Assembly (NCBI GenBank): GCA_022828595.1
Contig: JAKGHH010000008.1
Coordinates: 29,156,906 to 29,220,905, forward strand
Length of the DNA stretch: 64,000 nucleotides
Source: Nelumbo lutea
Lineage: Eukaryota > Streptophyta > Magnoliopsida > Proteales > Nelumbonaceae
Direction: 5' to 3'
Shown: positions 53,935-63,973 of the stretch, in pieces
Numbering within the stretch: position 1 is the stretch's first letter
Layout: each line of letters opens with the position of its first letter
Position numbers and translations under genes: made by a program
The notes under the pieces: generated by a model
Told to the model about the DNA's origin: nothing
Databases searched by the model: none
What the model saw: only the letters and a program-made list of their open reading frames with translations

Positions 53935-54300
53935 ATACAGACAGACTAATAGCTGAAATCCAGATTGTCTACATTTGATGGGACTCACCGTTCAAGCATA
54001 GATAGCTTAAATTGAAATCTTCTAAGTGAACTAGGTTGTATGATGTCAATTCATTTGTGTCGAGTTGGTTGTAAGCTTTCCATGTATGGGGAAGTTTGAC
54101 TTCGATTAGGGCAAAGCCCGTTCGAACAGTCTTTACAGGGAGATATTCTTAAAGTATAGTTATTGGGGAGGTTGCCAGATCGGAATTGATGCCGATTCAT
54201 AAATGAGTATTGGTGTATAAAATGGGAGTATTTAATCTTTTGAATGTTTATAGCTCTGCAATGAAAATAAAAAATCTGCATTTGACCTATTCTGTATAAA
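53935..54300. other. Intergenic; nothing recognised
   Basis: No supported feature. Confidence 0.3.
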
Positions 54301-55000
54301 TAAAATGATCACAATGGTCTCTAGCAATCAGTCCCACTGGAGTAGTAGGAAAGGACACCGTTGCGTCCACATTAATTTTAACCACACCGAATGGCGGTTG
54401 ACACCATAGGCTGTTAGGTGGATCAAGAGAAGGTGTAGGCTGATCTGAAAAGGCACTTCCGGAGGCGGAGAGAAAATTAATGGTGGTATTTGCCTTGTAG
54501 ATAATAATAATAGGATTGAAAGGAATTTCCTCTCAAACAATATTTTGTTTCTAGCCCGCCAAATATACTTCACGTGCTTCCTTTTAAAAATAACCCATTT
54601 ATTTCATCAGCCAATGTCTTGTCACATTGTCACCCAAAAGAAATAGGTCGGAAATACTCAATAGTGAGATGTTTTGAGATCTAAAATTAGAGAGCGGATT
54701 AGTTGGATACAAAATCATACACCCGGCAGAATTACGTATAACGGTTGAATACGCCAGTATTGAGTAGAGTTAGGTCCCAGATGGGGCCTACAATGAATAC
54801 TGATGTGTTTAAATGTGATAGGTAATTCAGCCTGTGTATGATTTTGTCTTCAGCTCATTCAGAGTGCTATAGAAGATTCGGACCAAGCAGATTTTACTCA
54901 AAAAGATAGATCGGAGACTATGGCATTATGACAAACTAGGCAAGTATCACTAATAGCCTTAGAGAATCTATTCAAACAATCCAAGTAGGGAGTAACTTTT
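54301..55000 (-). pseudogene. L1-type LINE fragment (zf-RVT and start of RNase H)
   Basis: Minus strand: about 54990-54900 reads SDTCLVCHNAIVSDLSF (zf-RVT-like Cys pair), then after gaps MKYIWRARNKILFERKF (usual IWKARNxxxF) and, with shifts, PPFGVVKINVDATVSFPTTP (RNase H entry, usual PPxGWVKVNVDGA). Multiple stops. The RNase H body is missing to the left. Confidence 0.65.
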
Positions 55001-55284
55001 TTTTGACGTCTGGGAGTAATTGTTTAACACATCTCTAAATGAACAATTTAATTAATGGAAGGGGTGAAATTCGTCAAAGACAAAGTTTTTGTTCATATCA
55101 AATTAGCAGAGATATAGCTACTAAACCAAGTAGACGGCTGAGAACTTACTAATTTCATATCGAAAGAGAATAGTTTCCATGATGTGTGAGTGTCCAATAA
55201 AATTGATCAGGTCGATCTACACACCAATTTGGTAGTTGTACATGCAACACCAAGTTAACATAATGTTCTAGTAAGACTAACCAT
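55001..55284. other. Intergenic, possibly LINE-derived
   Basis: No clear motif; may be the upstream part of the decayed LINE. Confidence 0.3.
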
Positions 55285-55583
55285 GGCTTTCAAAATCGGA
55301 CCAGACCGGACTGGAAAAATTGGGAACTGGTTAGGTGATTGGTTCGATTTTACCCTATAACCATTATTTCCCCCAAAATCATTGATTTGGTCAGCAAATC
55401 ATTGACTCAGGCAGTCGGACCATTCAAACCATTCAACGGTTTGGCCTGTTTTTATTTTTTTTAATTTTGAATCTTTTTTTTGTCAGAATGGGTCATCGAT
55501 TCCGTTCGAACGGTTGGACCGTTCGCCCTAGGAACCGGACCCCTGATCGGTTTGTTGTCCAATTTGGTTTTAAAAACCTTAAG
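55285..55583. repeat. MITE-like repeat with CGGACCAGACCGG/AACCGGACC symmetry
   Basis: Ends GGCTTTCAAAATCGGACC and GATCGG...GGTTTTAAAAACC are inverted (GGNTTTNAAAANC). The interior has several near-palindromic GAACGGTTNGACCGTTC words. Non-coding. Confidence 0.55.
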
Positions 55584-55953
55584 ACTAACTGTAATAGATT
55601 ACATCGTCATTACACTAATGAATGATCTATAAAATCTATAACTCGTCTCTGAGAGGGAATCAATAAAGCATGGTCTTCAATAAGAACACCAACATGCACT
55701 CACTCACTCACAAAGAATAGAGAAACAGAGAAAGATACACTAGGGGAGAGCCGGAGAGATCATCGTTCGAAGGACGACCGACACTGGAAGAAAGCAAGGG
55801 GAGCTGCAGCGCTGGCTATCGAACTGACCACTTGGGATTGGGGTCTGGCCGTCTAGGGAATACGAGGACTAAGAGAGACTAAGAGAGTGAGAAATAGATA
55901 AGGTATTAGGTTTAGGTTTCGAAGAGGCAAACAGAGAAAGGCTAAAAGGTTTC
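55584..55953. other. Flank of the Tat solo LTR; A/G-rich
   Basis: GAGAGAGA-like A/G-rich DNA, perhaps a transcribed leader. No supported gene. Confidence 0.3.
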
Positions 55954-56574
55954 TAATGGTGCGCGATCTAGAAGCTCCTGGCTGGAGGGCAGCTCAGATG
56001 TCGGTTACTTGGCTAGCTGGTCGAATTGCAAGAACAAAGAGCTCAGAGAACCCGGGGTAGCTAACCCAACATGGTCACTCTGATGCTTAATAGTAGTTGA
56101 TGAGTGTGAGCTGAAAGTTTGATAATAAACATGCTAGTGAGCTATAAATTGCGCATACTTGGGTTACTAGAGCTAGTGCCCTTATATAGATGAGCTGCCG
56201 TGGGTCTCACGAAATATCTTTGAGATCCTCGGCCTGCATTGTTAGGAGCCCGTTCTACATCGAGAGGTGGATAACGTGCTAGCCGATAAGGCTTATAGGG
56301 TCCATCTGATCTAGGCAGGATAAGGCCTACAATCGTGTGGGGTGGTCTTGAAGAGCTTAGAGATAGTTGGCATGTTTCTAGAAGTTCACTACATGTCACC
56401 TCAGTAAGTTAATCCATCCCGAGCTACTTGGAACTCGGTCTTGGCCAAGGCAACTGGGGCACCCAAAGTGATCTGACATGCTGAGGTGGCAATAAATGTT
56501 GTGTCACTGTACATTCATTAGGTCGCATCAACATGTTCACTATTTAGTAGGTTGGGCCAAATCACTCCTCATCA
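55954..56574 (-). repeat. Tat solo LTR, copy D
   Basis: Starts TAATGGTGCGCGATC (compare TGATGGAGCGCGATCC of copy B) and ends GGTTGGGCCAAATCACTCCTCATCA (as words: GGTTGGGCCAAATCAC, CTCATCA), like the other Tat LTRs. TTATATAGATGAG at about 56193 resembles LTR promoter words. Flanks GTTTC and ATTTC form a 5-bp target duplication with one change, so this is a solo LTR left by LTR-LTR recombination. Confidence 0.75.
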
Positions 56575-56999
56575 ATTTCGATTTTTTAAGAAACTAAGAG
56601 ACTAATGAACTTTTTTATTTGATTCTAAAAAATAAAAATAAAAAATATAATATATAATATTATATATTACTGTATATATATATATATATATATATATCGG
56701 TCAGTCCAGTTAACCACCGATTTTTTTAAATGGTTAACCAAAATCGAACCGAAACTTTAAATTTTTAAGAATATCGAACCAAAACCGAACTGATCGATTC
56801 GGTTAACCGATTTTTTGGTTTGGTCTCAATCGGTTTGGTTTTTTTGCTTACCCCTAACCCATGGGCCATGGGTCACTAAAAAATCCACTCCCCACCCATT
56901 GCCAACAAACCACATCAGACCATGAAAAAAGTATCATGTGTTCTAGTCATTACTAGCTCTGTCACTAATCCCATTAACCTACCAAATTAGGTCTAGCAT
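56575..56999. other. AT-rich DNA with TA microsatellite and CGGTTAACC-rich repeat
   Basis: TA run at about 56675-56697. 56698-56850 is rich in CGGTTNGGTT/AACCGAACC words typical of a plant foldback repeat ending GCTTACCCCTAA. Nothing coding. Confidence 0.5.
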
Positions 57000-58805
57000 A
57001 CAATACATCGGCTTAGGTGGGATAAAGTTTGGCTATTTAGGAATAATAATTTGTGGAAGGTGACATCTAACCTATTGATAAAGTCTTTACTAAGGGTGAG
57101 CAAATGGGTAGGCTCTACTTGGAACCGACCTCGAACTAACCTATCCAATTTGTTATAGGGTAGGGTCTGGTTCCAAATTCTTGGAATCGACCACCACTCA
57201 GGCTGGTTCTAAGGTCTAGGGATTTACCCTACCCGAACCGACCTCGGTTGGCCTTGGTGGAACTTCACTTGAAATTGAATTTGCCTTGAAATAAACCCCA
57301 AAATACTTTTAGGAATGTGAATATTTAACCCAAGCAAGCATGGTTGCAAAGTCATGGTCTTACTCGAACATTTAGTCACTTAAGTTATTTGATAATTTGT
57401 TTTCATTTTAATATTTGAATGTGTAAAATAAGTAATGTAAAAGGTAATATTTACAAAATTTAAATTTAAATTCTAAGTTTTGAACCATATAACGATAATC
57501 TACATATTAATTAAGTTACTCAATTTAATGAATAAATATAATATAAGTTTTAAATTATATATTATATTTATTGAATATCATGTTTTGAAGGGGGAGTAAA
57601 GAAAAACAGGTTCCATGGGTAAACCCTAGAGCCAACCCCAGAACCAACCCTAGAACTAACCTTTACAAGGTAGGTTTCGTTTCCAAAAACCTAGAGCCGA
57701 CCCCTACAGGGTAGATTCCAGGTTTTGCCATGGAACTGAACCGAACCAACTTATGCTCATCCCTAGACTTTACTAACTAGTTGTAGTGGAGACCTGAGAT
57801 TGAGTCCCACCTTCACCTAGGTTGGGGGGCGGGCCTAGGGATTTGGGCAGGGCACTTCTACCCATGTTGTGTAGTCCATTACAAAAAACGAGCTAGACTA
57901 AAGATGAGTACTTCCATTGTCATTGAACCTGTGCAACTAGGCATGATGCAGGCCTAAGTTGGGCTTTAAATATGTATGGGCCGAGATGGGCTCGGTTTGG
58001 TCTTTGAGTATTAGGTCCAAGCCTGGCTCTAAAATAACTCCTAGGCATGATGCAAGCCCAAGCTGGGCCTGAACAGAAAACCTAGGCCCAAGCTTGGAAT
58101 TTCCAAATTGGGTTGGCCTAAAATGATCACCCACACTTATATCTCAGGTGTACAAAATATGGCTGTAAAAGATAATTAACTTGATGGGCCCTTACTATCT
58201 CAAAGCTCTTACGCCATTGATTGGTGATTTCTGATTAAGAAATATCAACAAAATGCTAATTGCTAAGTTCATATCAGCTACCAACGAACACACTGTATGT
58301 CCCAACCCGTACATTGGGAATATCTCCTCATGAATGATAATGGGGATGTTCCTAATGTGAGGTAGCAAATCCCTACCCCTAATTGCCAGTCTCATGTGGG
58401 CCATGAGATACTCATTATTCACTAGACGACTTAGGGTTTCAAGGCCCAATTCATACGTGTTATAATAGGAGGTTTGCTATAGATTTAGTTTTGGGATGGA
58501 TCAATAGAGCGTATGAATCAATGGAGTGGGTTACTTCCTTTCCATAGGCTTTTGTAGTTGTGATACAAGTCCATTACTTTATAAACCATTAGATCCTCAT
58601 CTAAACTTCATGACTTGAAGTAATTCAAAGCAATTTAGATGGAGTCAAGATTCAAGGAAAATGTGCATTTGAGTTTTAGATCTTTCCTCAAAAAGCGTGT
58701 TATTGCACAATGGGGTCATTTGAAAGTGGTTAATCTTAGATTTGAAATAGACAAGGTAATAAACCAACTTAAAGCCATGCAATTAAACTTTTACACTAAA
58801 GCCCC
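57000..58805 (-). repeat. Composite repeat, right copy of the inverted duplication
   Basis: Inverted partner of 9035-10740, and the better-preserved copy. It contains a tRNA-like SINE head (GTGACATCTAACCTATTG near 57060 and GAGATTGAGTCCCACC near 57797) split by the hAT-like element at 57090-57767. Then come AGCCCAAGCTGGGCCTG repeats and the GLETLSRLVNNEYLMAHMR frame. Confidence 0.85.
57090..57767. mobile_element. hAT-like non-autonomous element inserted in a SINE head
   Basis: Terminal repeats TAAGGGTGAGCA and TGCTCATCCCTA. The flanking 8-bp sites GTCTTTAC and GACTTTAC (7 of 8) fit a hAT target duplication. The interior is rich in GGAACCGACC/GGTTCTAGG words. Removing it joins TCTAACCTATTGATAAAG to ACTAGTTGTAGTGGAGACC, a plausible tRNA-like arm. 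Confidence 0.75.
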
Positions 58806-59254
58806 ATTCTTTTACCGCTACGTTGGGATGGGAAAGTTGGTCAATGGGACCATGTTCTTTTGCAAATATGTGTAGGGCCTATGGAAAATAAAGATTCCCT
58901 TGTGTAAGTTAAAGGCCATTTACCTGGGAAAATCTTACCAACCTCAGAAGTGGATAAGTTTACTTTCCCATCGTGGGGTATTTTGTTCAATCGAAAATAC
59001 CCGTGTTAACAAGCTTTTAGGGCAGATATTAGCTTCTTTCCCAGACCTCTTATTCAGGAATAACATCGACCGCTAGAGAGAACTCCATACCTCTCTGATT
59101 TGTGGAAGAGTCTTCTACTGAGTCCATCGATAAATTTTCTTATTCCCCATATTTTTTTCCTTGCAAATAACTATAAGATAGGATCACACCTCTATTCAGA
59201 GAAAGGAAAAACAAAAATGGCGAAACACCTCAAACCTTGTTTTCTGAGGCGCAT
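58806..59254. other. Intergenic; nothing recognised
   Basis: No supported gene or repeat. Confidence 0.3.
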
Positions 59255-59479
59255 TCCTATTTTTCTACACACCAAAGCTTTCATGATTTTTATTATCTCA
59301 TATGCATTCTCTCTCTTTTCTTCTTCTACCTCGGTGTTGATGTTCTTAGGAATCCTCACATCACGGTATGCAGAAGAAGACTTCCTTATATCCCTACCCA
59401 AGAAATTGATAATCGGTCTTGCCACCCTATTCTTTTCAATGTTCTTTACTTTTCATCACTTGCTCTTAAGTCGTTAATT
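59255..59479 (+). pseudogene. Ankyrin-repeat/PGG-domain protein, C-terminal fragment
   Basis: PIFLHTKAFMIFIISYAFSL, then FSSSTSVLMFLGILTSRYAE, EDFLISLPKKLIIGLATLFF matches the transmembrane C-terminal part of plant ankyrin/PGG proteins (ACD6/ITN1-like), plasma-membrane-associated proteins often linked to stress and defence. The N-terminal ankyrin repeats and the PGG signature are absent. After LFFS the sequence departs from the family and stops at LLLSR. It is therefore a fragment. Confidence 0.8.
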
Positions 59480-59783
59480 GTAATGCTGGATCTCAAAAAA
59501 TCTAATCAACGACAAACAAAAAGCAGAAAAATTTGCTTCATTTTTCCTTTTTCACGAAAAGACCCAAAATTTGGGTAATAAGTGGAATTGAAAATCCGGA
59601 CAAAATCTTAACTACTGTTGTTTCTTTTTTAGGGGAAATACTTGTGTTGTCAGCATTAATAACTTGATCAGGTTGAATTTTGGATTTTATGTAATATTTT
59701 AGTTTTAATTCAACTATTTCTTGGATTTTTATTTTACAGTATTTATATATTTCTCTCATTCATATTAAAATTATTTAATATTT
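59480..59783. other. AT-rich flank before Tat copy B
   Basis: No supported feature. The 5 bp just before the LTR are ATTAC; the matching duplication lies beyond the window. Confidence 0.4.
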
Positions 59784-59788
59784 ATTAC

Positions 59789-60759
59789 TGATGGAGCGCG
59801 ATCCGTCTGGTCTTACCTGTCCGTTGCCTTGCTTCCGAACGGGGTAGCAGGGAACCTGAAACGGAGGAGATGGGAAAGCTCCGGGGGGAACCCGGTGTAG
59901 AGGCTCCGAAGCTCAAGTTAGAATCCTTCAAAAGCAAGGTAATACCAGATAGCGCAAAGTTTGCATACCTCCGTTGTCGGGGGGCAGGGGGCTCTTATAG
60001 TCACTTCGTGTACTCGTCCTGAGGCCCTTGTCAGATCGGGTATGATTACCCTTGCGCTTGTCAATTCGGCCGTCGTCCTTTTTGCTGAGACAGAACCGTC
60101 ACTGCCTAACCGTCTAACTGGAGATGGCGGCGTCAGTGGCGGTGGCAGGTGATCGTTTAGAGTGCTGCTGCCAAACGTCAGATCCCAAGTCAGTCAGGCG
60201 TGGCGCCCTCGGGCACGGGCTTCCCTAGTGTCAGGCATGGTACGACTTGTTTGGCTTTGGTGCCCAGAAGATGACGCGAAGTGCTGAGCGAGGCGGTCTT
60301 GAGCTCGGAGGTATCCCGAACTGTTACAAGGTGGGTCAGTTCGGCGAAGTGTATCCCGAGCTGTTACAAGGTGGGTCAGTTCGGCGAAGTGTATCCCGAG
60401 CTGTTACAAGGGTCAGTTCGGCGAAGTGTATCCCGAGCTGTTACAAGGTGGTAGTTTGGTAAAGTCTATCCCGAGCTGTTACATGGTGGTAGTTCGGCGA
60501 AGTCTATCCCGAGCTGTTACAAGGTGGCAGTTCGGCGAAGTCTATCCCGAGCTGTTACAAGGTGGGTCAGTTCGGCGAAGTGTATCCCGAGCTGTTACAA
60601 GGTGGCAGTTCGGTGAAGCCTATCCTGAGCTATTACAAGGTGGGTCAGTTCGGCTAAGTGTGTCCCCTTGTTCCCGCCTAGGCTTGGCCCCTTTTGCCGA
60701 GCTGTCGTTTCTGCCACGTGTCACATAATAGAGAGGTCGGGCCAAATCTTCCTTCATCA
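59789..60759 (-). repeat. Copy B 3' LTR, 971 bp
   Basis: TGATGGAGCGCGATCC ... CTTCCTTCATCA. Longer than copy A and C LTRs mainly because of the internal 40-bp tandem array at 60318-60665. GGGCTCTTATAG words (59989) resemble the LTR promoter zones of the other copies. Confidence 0.85.
60318..60665. repeat. Nine-copy tandem array (36-40 bp) inside the copy B LTR
   Basis: Unit GAGCTGTTACAAGGTGGGTC plus AGTTCGGCGAAGTGTATCCC, with shorter variants (GGTGGCAGTT, GGTGGTAGTT, AAGGGTCAGTT). All frames are open across it, giving repeated ELLQGG-type peptides, but there is no sign it is coding. Confidence 0.92.
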
Positions 60760-60780
60760 ATTGCCCCCCACTCCTTGCGC
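60760..60780 (-). other. Copy B polypurine tract region
   Basis: The minus strand GCAAGGAGTGGGGGGCAAT directly abuts the LTR start TGATGAAGG. Confidence 0.7.
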
Positions 60781-61231
60781 CGAGGGTCTTGCCATGGTGC
60801 GGAGAGTTTTCGCGAGGTAATTGGCGGATTTGTCCCGTCCTTCAAACCTTCACTGTACGAGACGCTTTTGCTAGGGTTCTTTCGGTTTCCGAGAAGGCTG
60901 GAAACATGCTTACTCAAGAACGCTGGTGGTTGTGACCGCGCGTTTTAAATTTCAAACCAATTCGCGCCGCTGGGACGTGACAGCGGGTCATTTCAAAAAG
61001 GCACGCCACTGTTGTACGTGCGCGGTCGACTGTCAGGGAGACGTGCGGCGCGTCAATTTCGAAAAGACGCGTGTCGAAGCGATGTCAGTTTCAAAAAGAC
61101 GCGTTGGCGTTTCGCTTTTTTCAGAAAGACGTGCGCCAATCACGTCTCGACCTTAAGGGTTGTGCGGTCGGTAAGAACGTGGGCCGTCGGATCGTCTTCG
61201 GTCTGCACGGTCGATTCTTGGTTACTGTAGC
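60781..61231 (+). promoter_or_regulatory. Upstream region of the copy B antisense gene
   Basis: CpG-rich, with repeated AAAAAGACGCG/GAAAGACG words (60994-61130: TTTCAAAAAGGC, TTTCGAAAAGACGCG, TTTCAAAAAGACGCG, TTTTTTCAGAAAGACG), a short imperfect repeat just upstream of the TATA box. Copy A has related TTTGAATTTTGCGAGCG and CGTGACGCCGG words. Possibly promoter elements. Confidence 0.45.
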
Positions 61232-61239
61232 TATAAATA
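61232..61239 (+). promoter_or_regulatory. TATA box of the antisense gene, copy B
   Basis: TATAAATA in GTAGCTATAAATAGTGGGGG, 184 bp before the chosen ATG. Matches copy A (33392-33399) in sequence and position. Confidence 0.78.
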
Positions 61240-61415
61240 GTGGGGGACCCTGGTTGTTGTCACTTCTGCGGTTTGTCTATTGAGTTTGCGTCCAACCCTT
61301 CAGTTCGCGTCCAAGTCTTTTCCATCTCGCGTCAAGGCTGGTTATACAGTTCATGGTTCTTTGGTATTTCTTCAAACCTTCCGGTGAGTACTTTCTTGAA
61401 TTTGTCTTTTCCCCA

Positions 61416-63378
61416 ATGTCTAGCTTTGATAGCTCAGACGATTCTTCGAGTAGGGTCGATGTAGGTTCCACCAACCGAGCCGTGTCCCCAGACTGCCTCA
61501 GTGATCCTGAGGTGGAGTTTGAGGACTACGAACCAGTAGGTCGAGTCGCTTCGGGCAGTTTGGCGTCTACCTCCCACCGAGGTCGGATGCTAGACCGGTT
61601 TGGCCCTTCGACCATGACGCCTGAGGGGCTTCAATCCATACTTCTGTCTTACAATCTTCCTGGGGGGTACACATATTTTATTCCTTCGGGTAGATTTCCT
61701 TGGGAACACGGTCCCAACGAGATCGTGATTTTTCGAGAGCAGCTTGCTGCAGGGTTGCGACTTCCTTTCCATCCCCTTCTCGTCGAAGTCATAAACCACT
61801 TCGGTGTCACCATTGGCCAGCTTCATCCGAACTCTATTCGGAACCTGGTGGGGACAATTTCCCTTTTTTGCGAGTAGAACTTTCCCTTAGACGTAGAGAT
61901 ATTCTCCTCTATTTTGATGCTCAAGAGACAGGCGGGTTCTCTTCCAGGGGGGAGACGGGCGTATTACCTTTCTCCTTGCCAGGGTTTCAAGCTTCTGCAC
62001 GATCTTCCTAATAAGGTCCCGGCTTGGAAGCGGGACTACTTTGGCATGCAAAATGCACAAGGATGGCCCTTTCAGACGAGGTGGGGTGAGGCCGCTCCCG
62101 ATTTGGGCGTAACTCTTGATAAAGAGACGGTGAAGGGTCTCCGGCAATGGGCATGGCAAGGCTTAAAGTGCCACCACTACTTAACGGAGGCCAAGCTTAT
62201 TGCAGCCGGCCTGAGTTCGGGTAGGTTTCTAGCTATGCGGTTTCTTGCTTGCTTTGTTCTCTTTTTTTTTTTTTGATGTCGAACTCGTTTCTGTAGGTGT
62301 GATGGATGCGGAGAGAACTCGTGGGGGGCGTTTGTTCCAAGGTATGAAGAGGAGGAAGCGGGTCGCCAAGCGAACTCGTAACGAGCTGCCCCTGGATGAG
62401 GAGCCCCAAGCCCCAGACCATACACCAGAGGATCTGCCTAGGGAGCCCGAAGTGACTCCACCGGTGCACGAGACTGCCGGGGCGCCTTACGCTGAAACCA
62501 CTCATACGGGCGCTCCTGCTCACTCCGGGTCTACTCATACGCGGGCTGGGCCCTCAGGATCGGGAGCTCAAGGGGAGTTTAGGAGCGTGTTGACGCCGAA
62601 CTACGCTCTTCAGAAGAGTAGGGACGCTACTTTCCCCGAGGAGGTCGCGGCGTGGACCGATCTTCCCTTGAATCAGGTCGCTTGCCGCGCCGTAACCCAT
62701 GCCATGGTGGTAAGTTAGATTCTGTCTTCCTTTTTTATTCTGTTGCTTCTGCTGTCATTTTTGCTCACTTGTTTCTTTTGGTAGGTGAATTCTTTGATTC
62801 ATGCCTTAGCGGCCCAAGTGGAGAGGAGCTCGCGACAGGCGGGAGCTGCTGAGGCTGCCGCTCATGCTGCTGAAGAAGCCTTCCGTGCTGCAGAGGCAAA
62901 TACCCAGGCCGCTGAGGCAGCTGCTTATGCTGCTGAAGAGGCTGCTCGCGTCGCGGTGGCCAGACAAGCGAGGTCTCAGCATGACGCCGAGGCCATGGGG
63001 GTAGTTGTCAAGCATATGGCAGACTTGAAGTTGGATTTGCAGCATCAAGTCGAGTATCTTCAGGAGTACATCAGGGAGAGAACACTGATTTTTTCCCAAG
63101 GTATTGAAGACGCCAAGAAGAAGACAGTTGAGGACTACATTGCCTCCCCGCGTTTTGACGATCTGATGGTGGACTCTTATAGGAGGGGGTTCAAGTTGAG
63201 CCGGTGGATGATCCGGAATACATACCCCGACCTCGATGTAAGTGCCATAACCACTTCGCGTATAACTCAGGAGATGGCCAATGCTGCCGATGGCGAGCTG
63301 GACTCTGAAGGAGAGGCAGGGCCTTCGGGTGTTATTGAAGTGCCTTCTGATGGCGAAGAAGTGGCTCCGGGCATGTAA
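61416..63378 (+). CDS. Tat antisense-strand gene, three exons, 603 codons (copy B)
   Basis: Exons 61416-62220, 62297-62709 and 62785-63378; introns GTAGGT...CTGTAG and GTAAGT...GGTAG keep the frame (phases 1 and 0). The start MSSFDSSDDSSS is the first ATG of the open stretch; a GTGAGT...TCTAG pair (61384-61423) offers an alternative leader intron. Exon 1 carries a putative gypsy-type transposase (Transposase_28-like) domain: LPGGYTYFIPSGRFPWEHG, LRLPFHPLLVEVINHFGVTI, then MLKRQAGSLPGG and WKRDYFGM. Exon 2 is basic then acidic/Pro-rich (KRRKRVAKRTRN, a likely nuclear signal). Exon 3 has an Ala/Glu-rich coiled coil (AAEEAFRAAEANTQAAEAAA) and ends YRRGFKLSRWMIRNTYPDL plus an acidic tail. One in-frame TAG (61875-61877) interrupts exon 1, so this copy may be inactive. 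No catalytic motif is known; function unknown. Confidence 0.78.
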
Positions 63379-63595
63379 ATTTTTTTTTTGCCAATGTACT
63401 GTTTCTTGCAATGGAGTGTCTTTTTCCCCTTGCTCATCTTCCCCGAGCTGTTTCTTTGCCAGGTTTTTAAATTTTCGTGGTCTTTTGTGCCGCGAATTGA
63501 TTTTTTGCCGAGCTGATAATGTGCTGTCTACGCCGAAGTTCCTCGGCTTGCCTTGTGGCACATAGGGCCTGATTTCGTCCACTTCGCTAGGTGGT
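63379..63595. other. Spacer between antisense gene and pol, copy B
   Basis: A short TTCTTTTTTGCC-rich 3' flank with CCGAGCTG words. The large tandem array present here in copy A is absent, so converging transcription units are only about 220 bp apart. Confidence 0.5.
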
Positions 63596-63973
63596 TTATA
63601 GGTAGTATCGCCTCAAGTTCACGATGTTCCACATTCGGGGTACTCGTTTGCCTTCCAAGGTTTCGAGTTCGTATGCACCCCCGAGCGCTGTTTTTACTTT
63701 ATAGGGCCATTCCCAATTTGGTCCAAGCTTGCCGATGCCGGGTTCGGGCACCATAATCTTACGGAGGACCAGGTCGCCGACTCGGAAGCTTCGTTGCTTT
63801 ACTCTGCTATTGTAGTAGCGAGCTACCTGCTGCTGGTATGCCGCTGTTCGGATGTGCGCGAGGTCCCTTACCTCGTCCAGTAGGTCGAGGTTGGTGCGTA
63901 ACTCGTCTCCGTTCGTCCGATCGTCGTATGTTTCTAATCGCAACGTTGGTATTTCGATTTCCGCCGGGATCAC
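63596..63973 (-). CDS. Tat copy B integrase C-terminal part (runs to window edge)
   Basis: Open frame reading MIPAEIEIPTLRLETYDDRT, NLDLLDEVRDLAHIRTAAYQ, RVKQRSFRVGDLVLRKI, GPNWEWPYKVKTALGGAYEL and ending NLRRYYL. This is the C-terminal DNA-binding/GPF-like module of Tat integrases, homologous to 35466-35149. It is open through to about the window edge (the first Met shown is internal), and it looks cleaner than copy A. Confidence 0.85.
   Translation of the reverse strand: MIPAEIEIPTLRLETYDDRTNGDELRTNLDLLDEVRDLAHIRTAAYQQQVARYYNSRVKQRSFRVGDLVLRKIMVPEPGIGKLGPNWEWPYKVKTALGGAYELETLEGKRVPRMWNIVNLRRYYL

Noticed and set aside
60426..60728. Repeat protein with ELLQGG units
   Set aside because: Coding impression comes from a tandem array whose unit gives open frames; it is inside an LTR.
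62806..63582. Long minus-strand frame opposite exon 3 of the copy B antisense gene
   Set aside because: Shadow of the Ala/Glu-rich coiled-coil codons; no motif, and it crosses the exon end.
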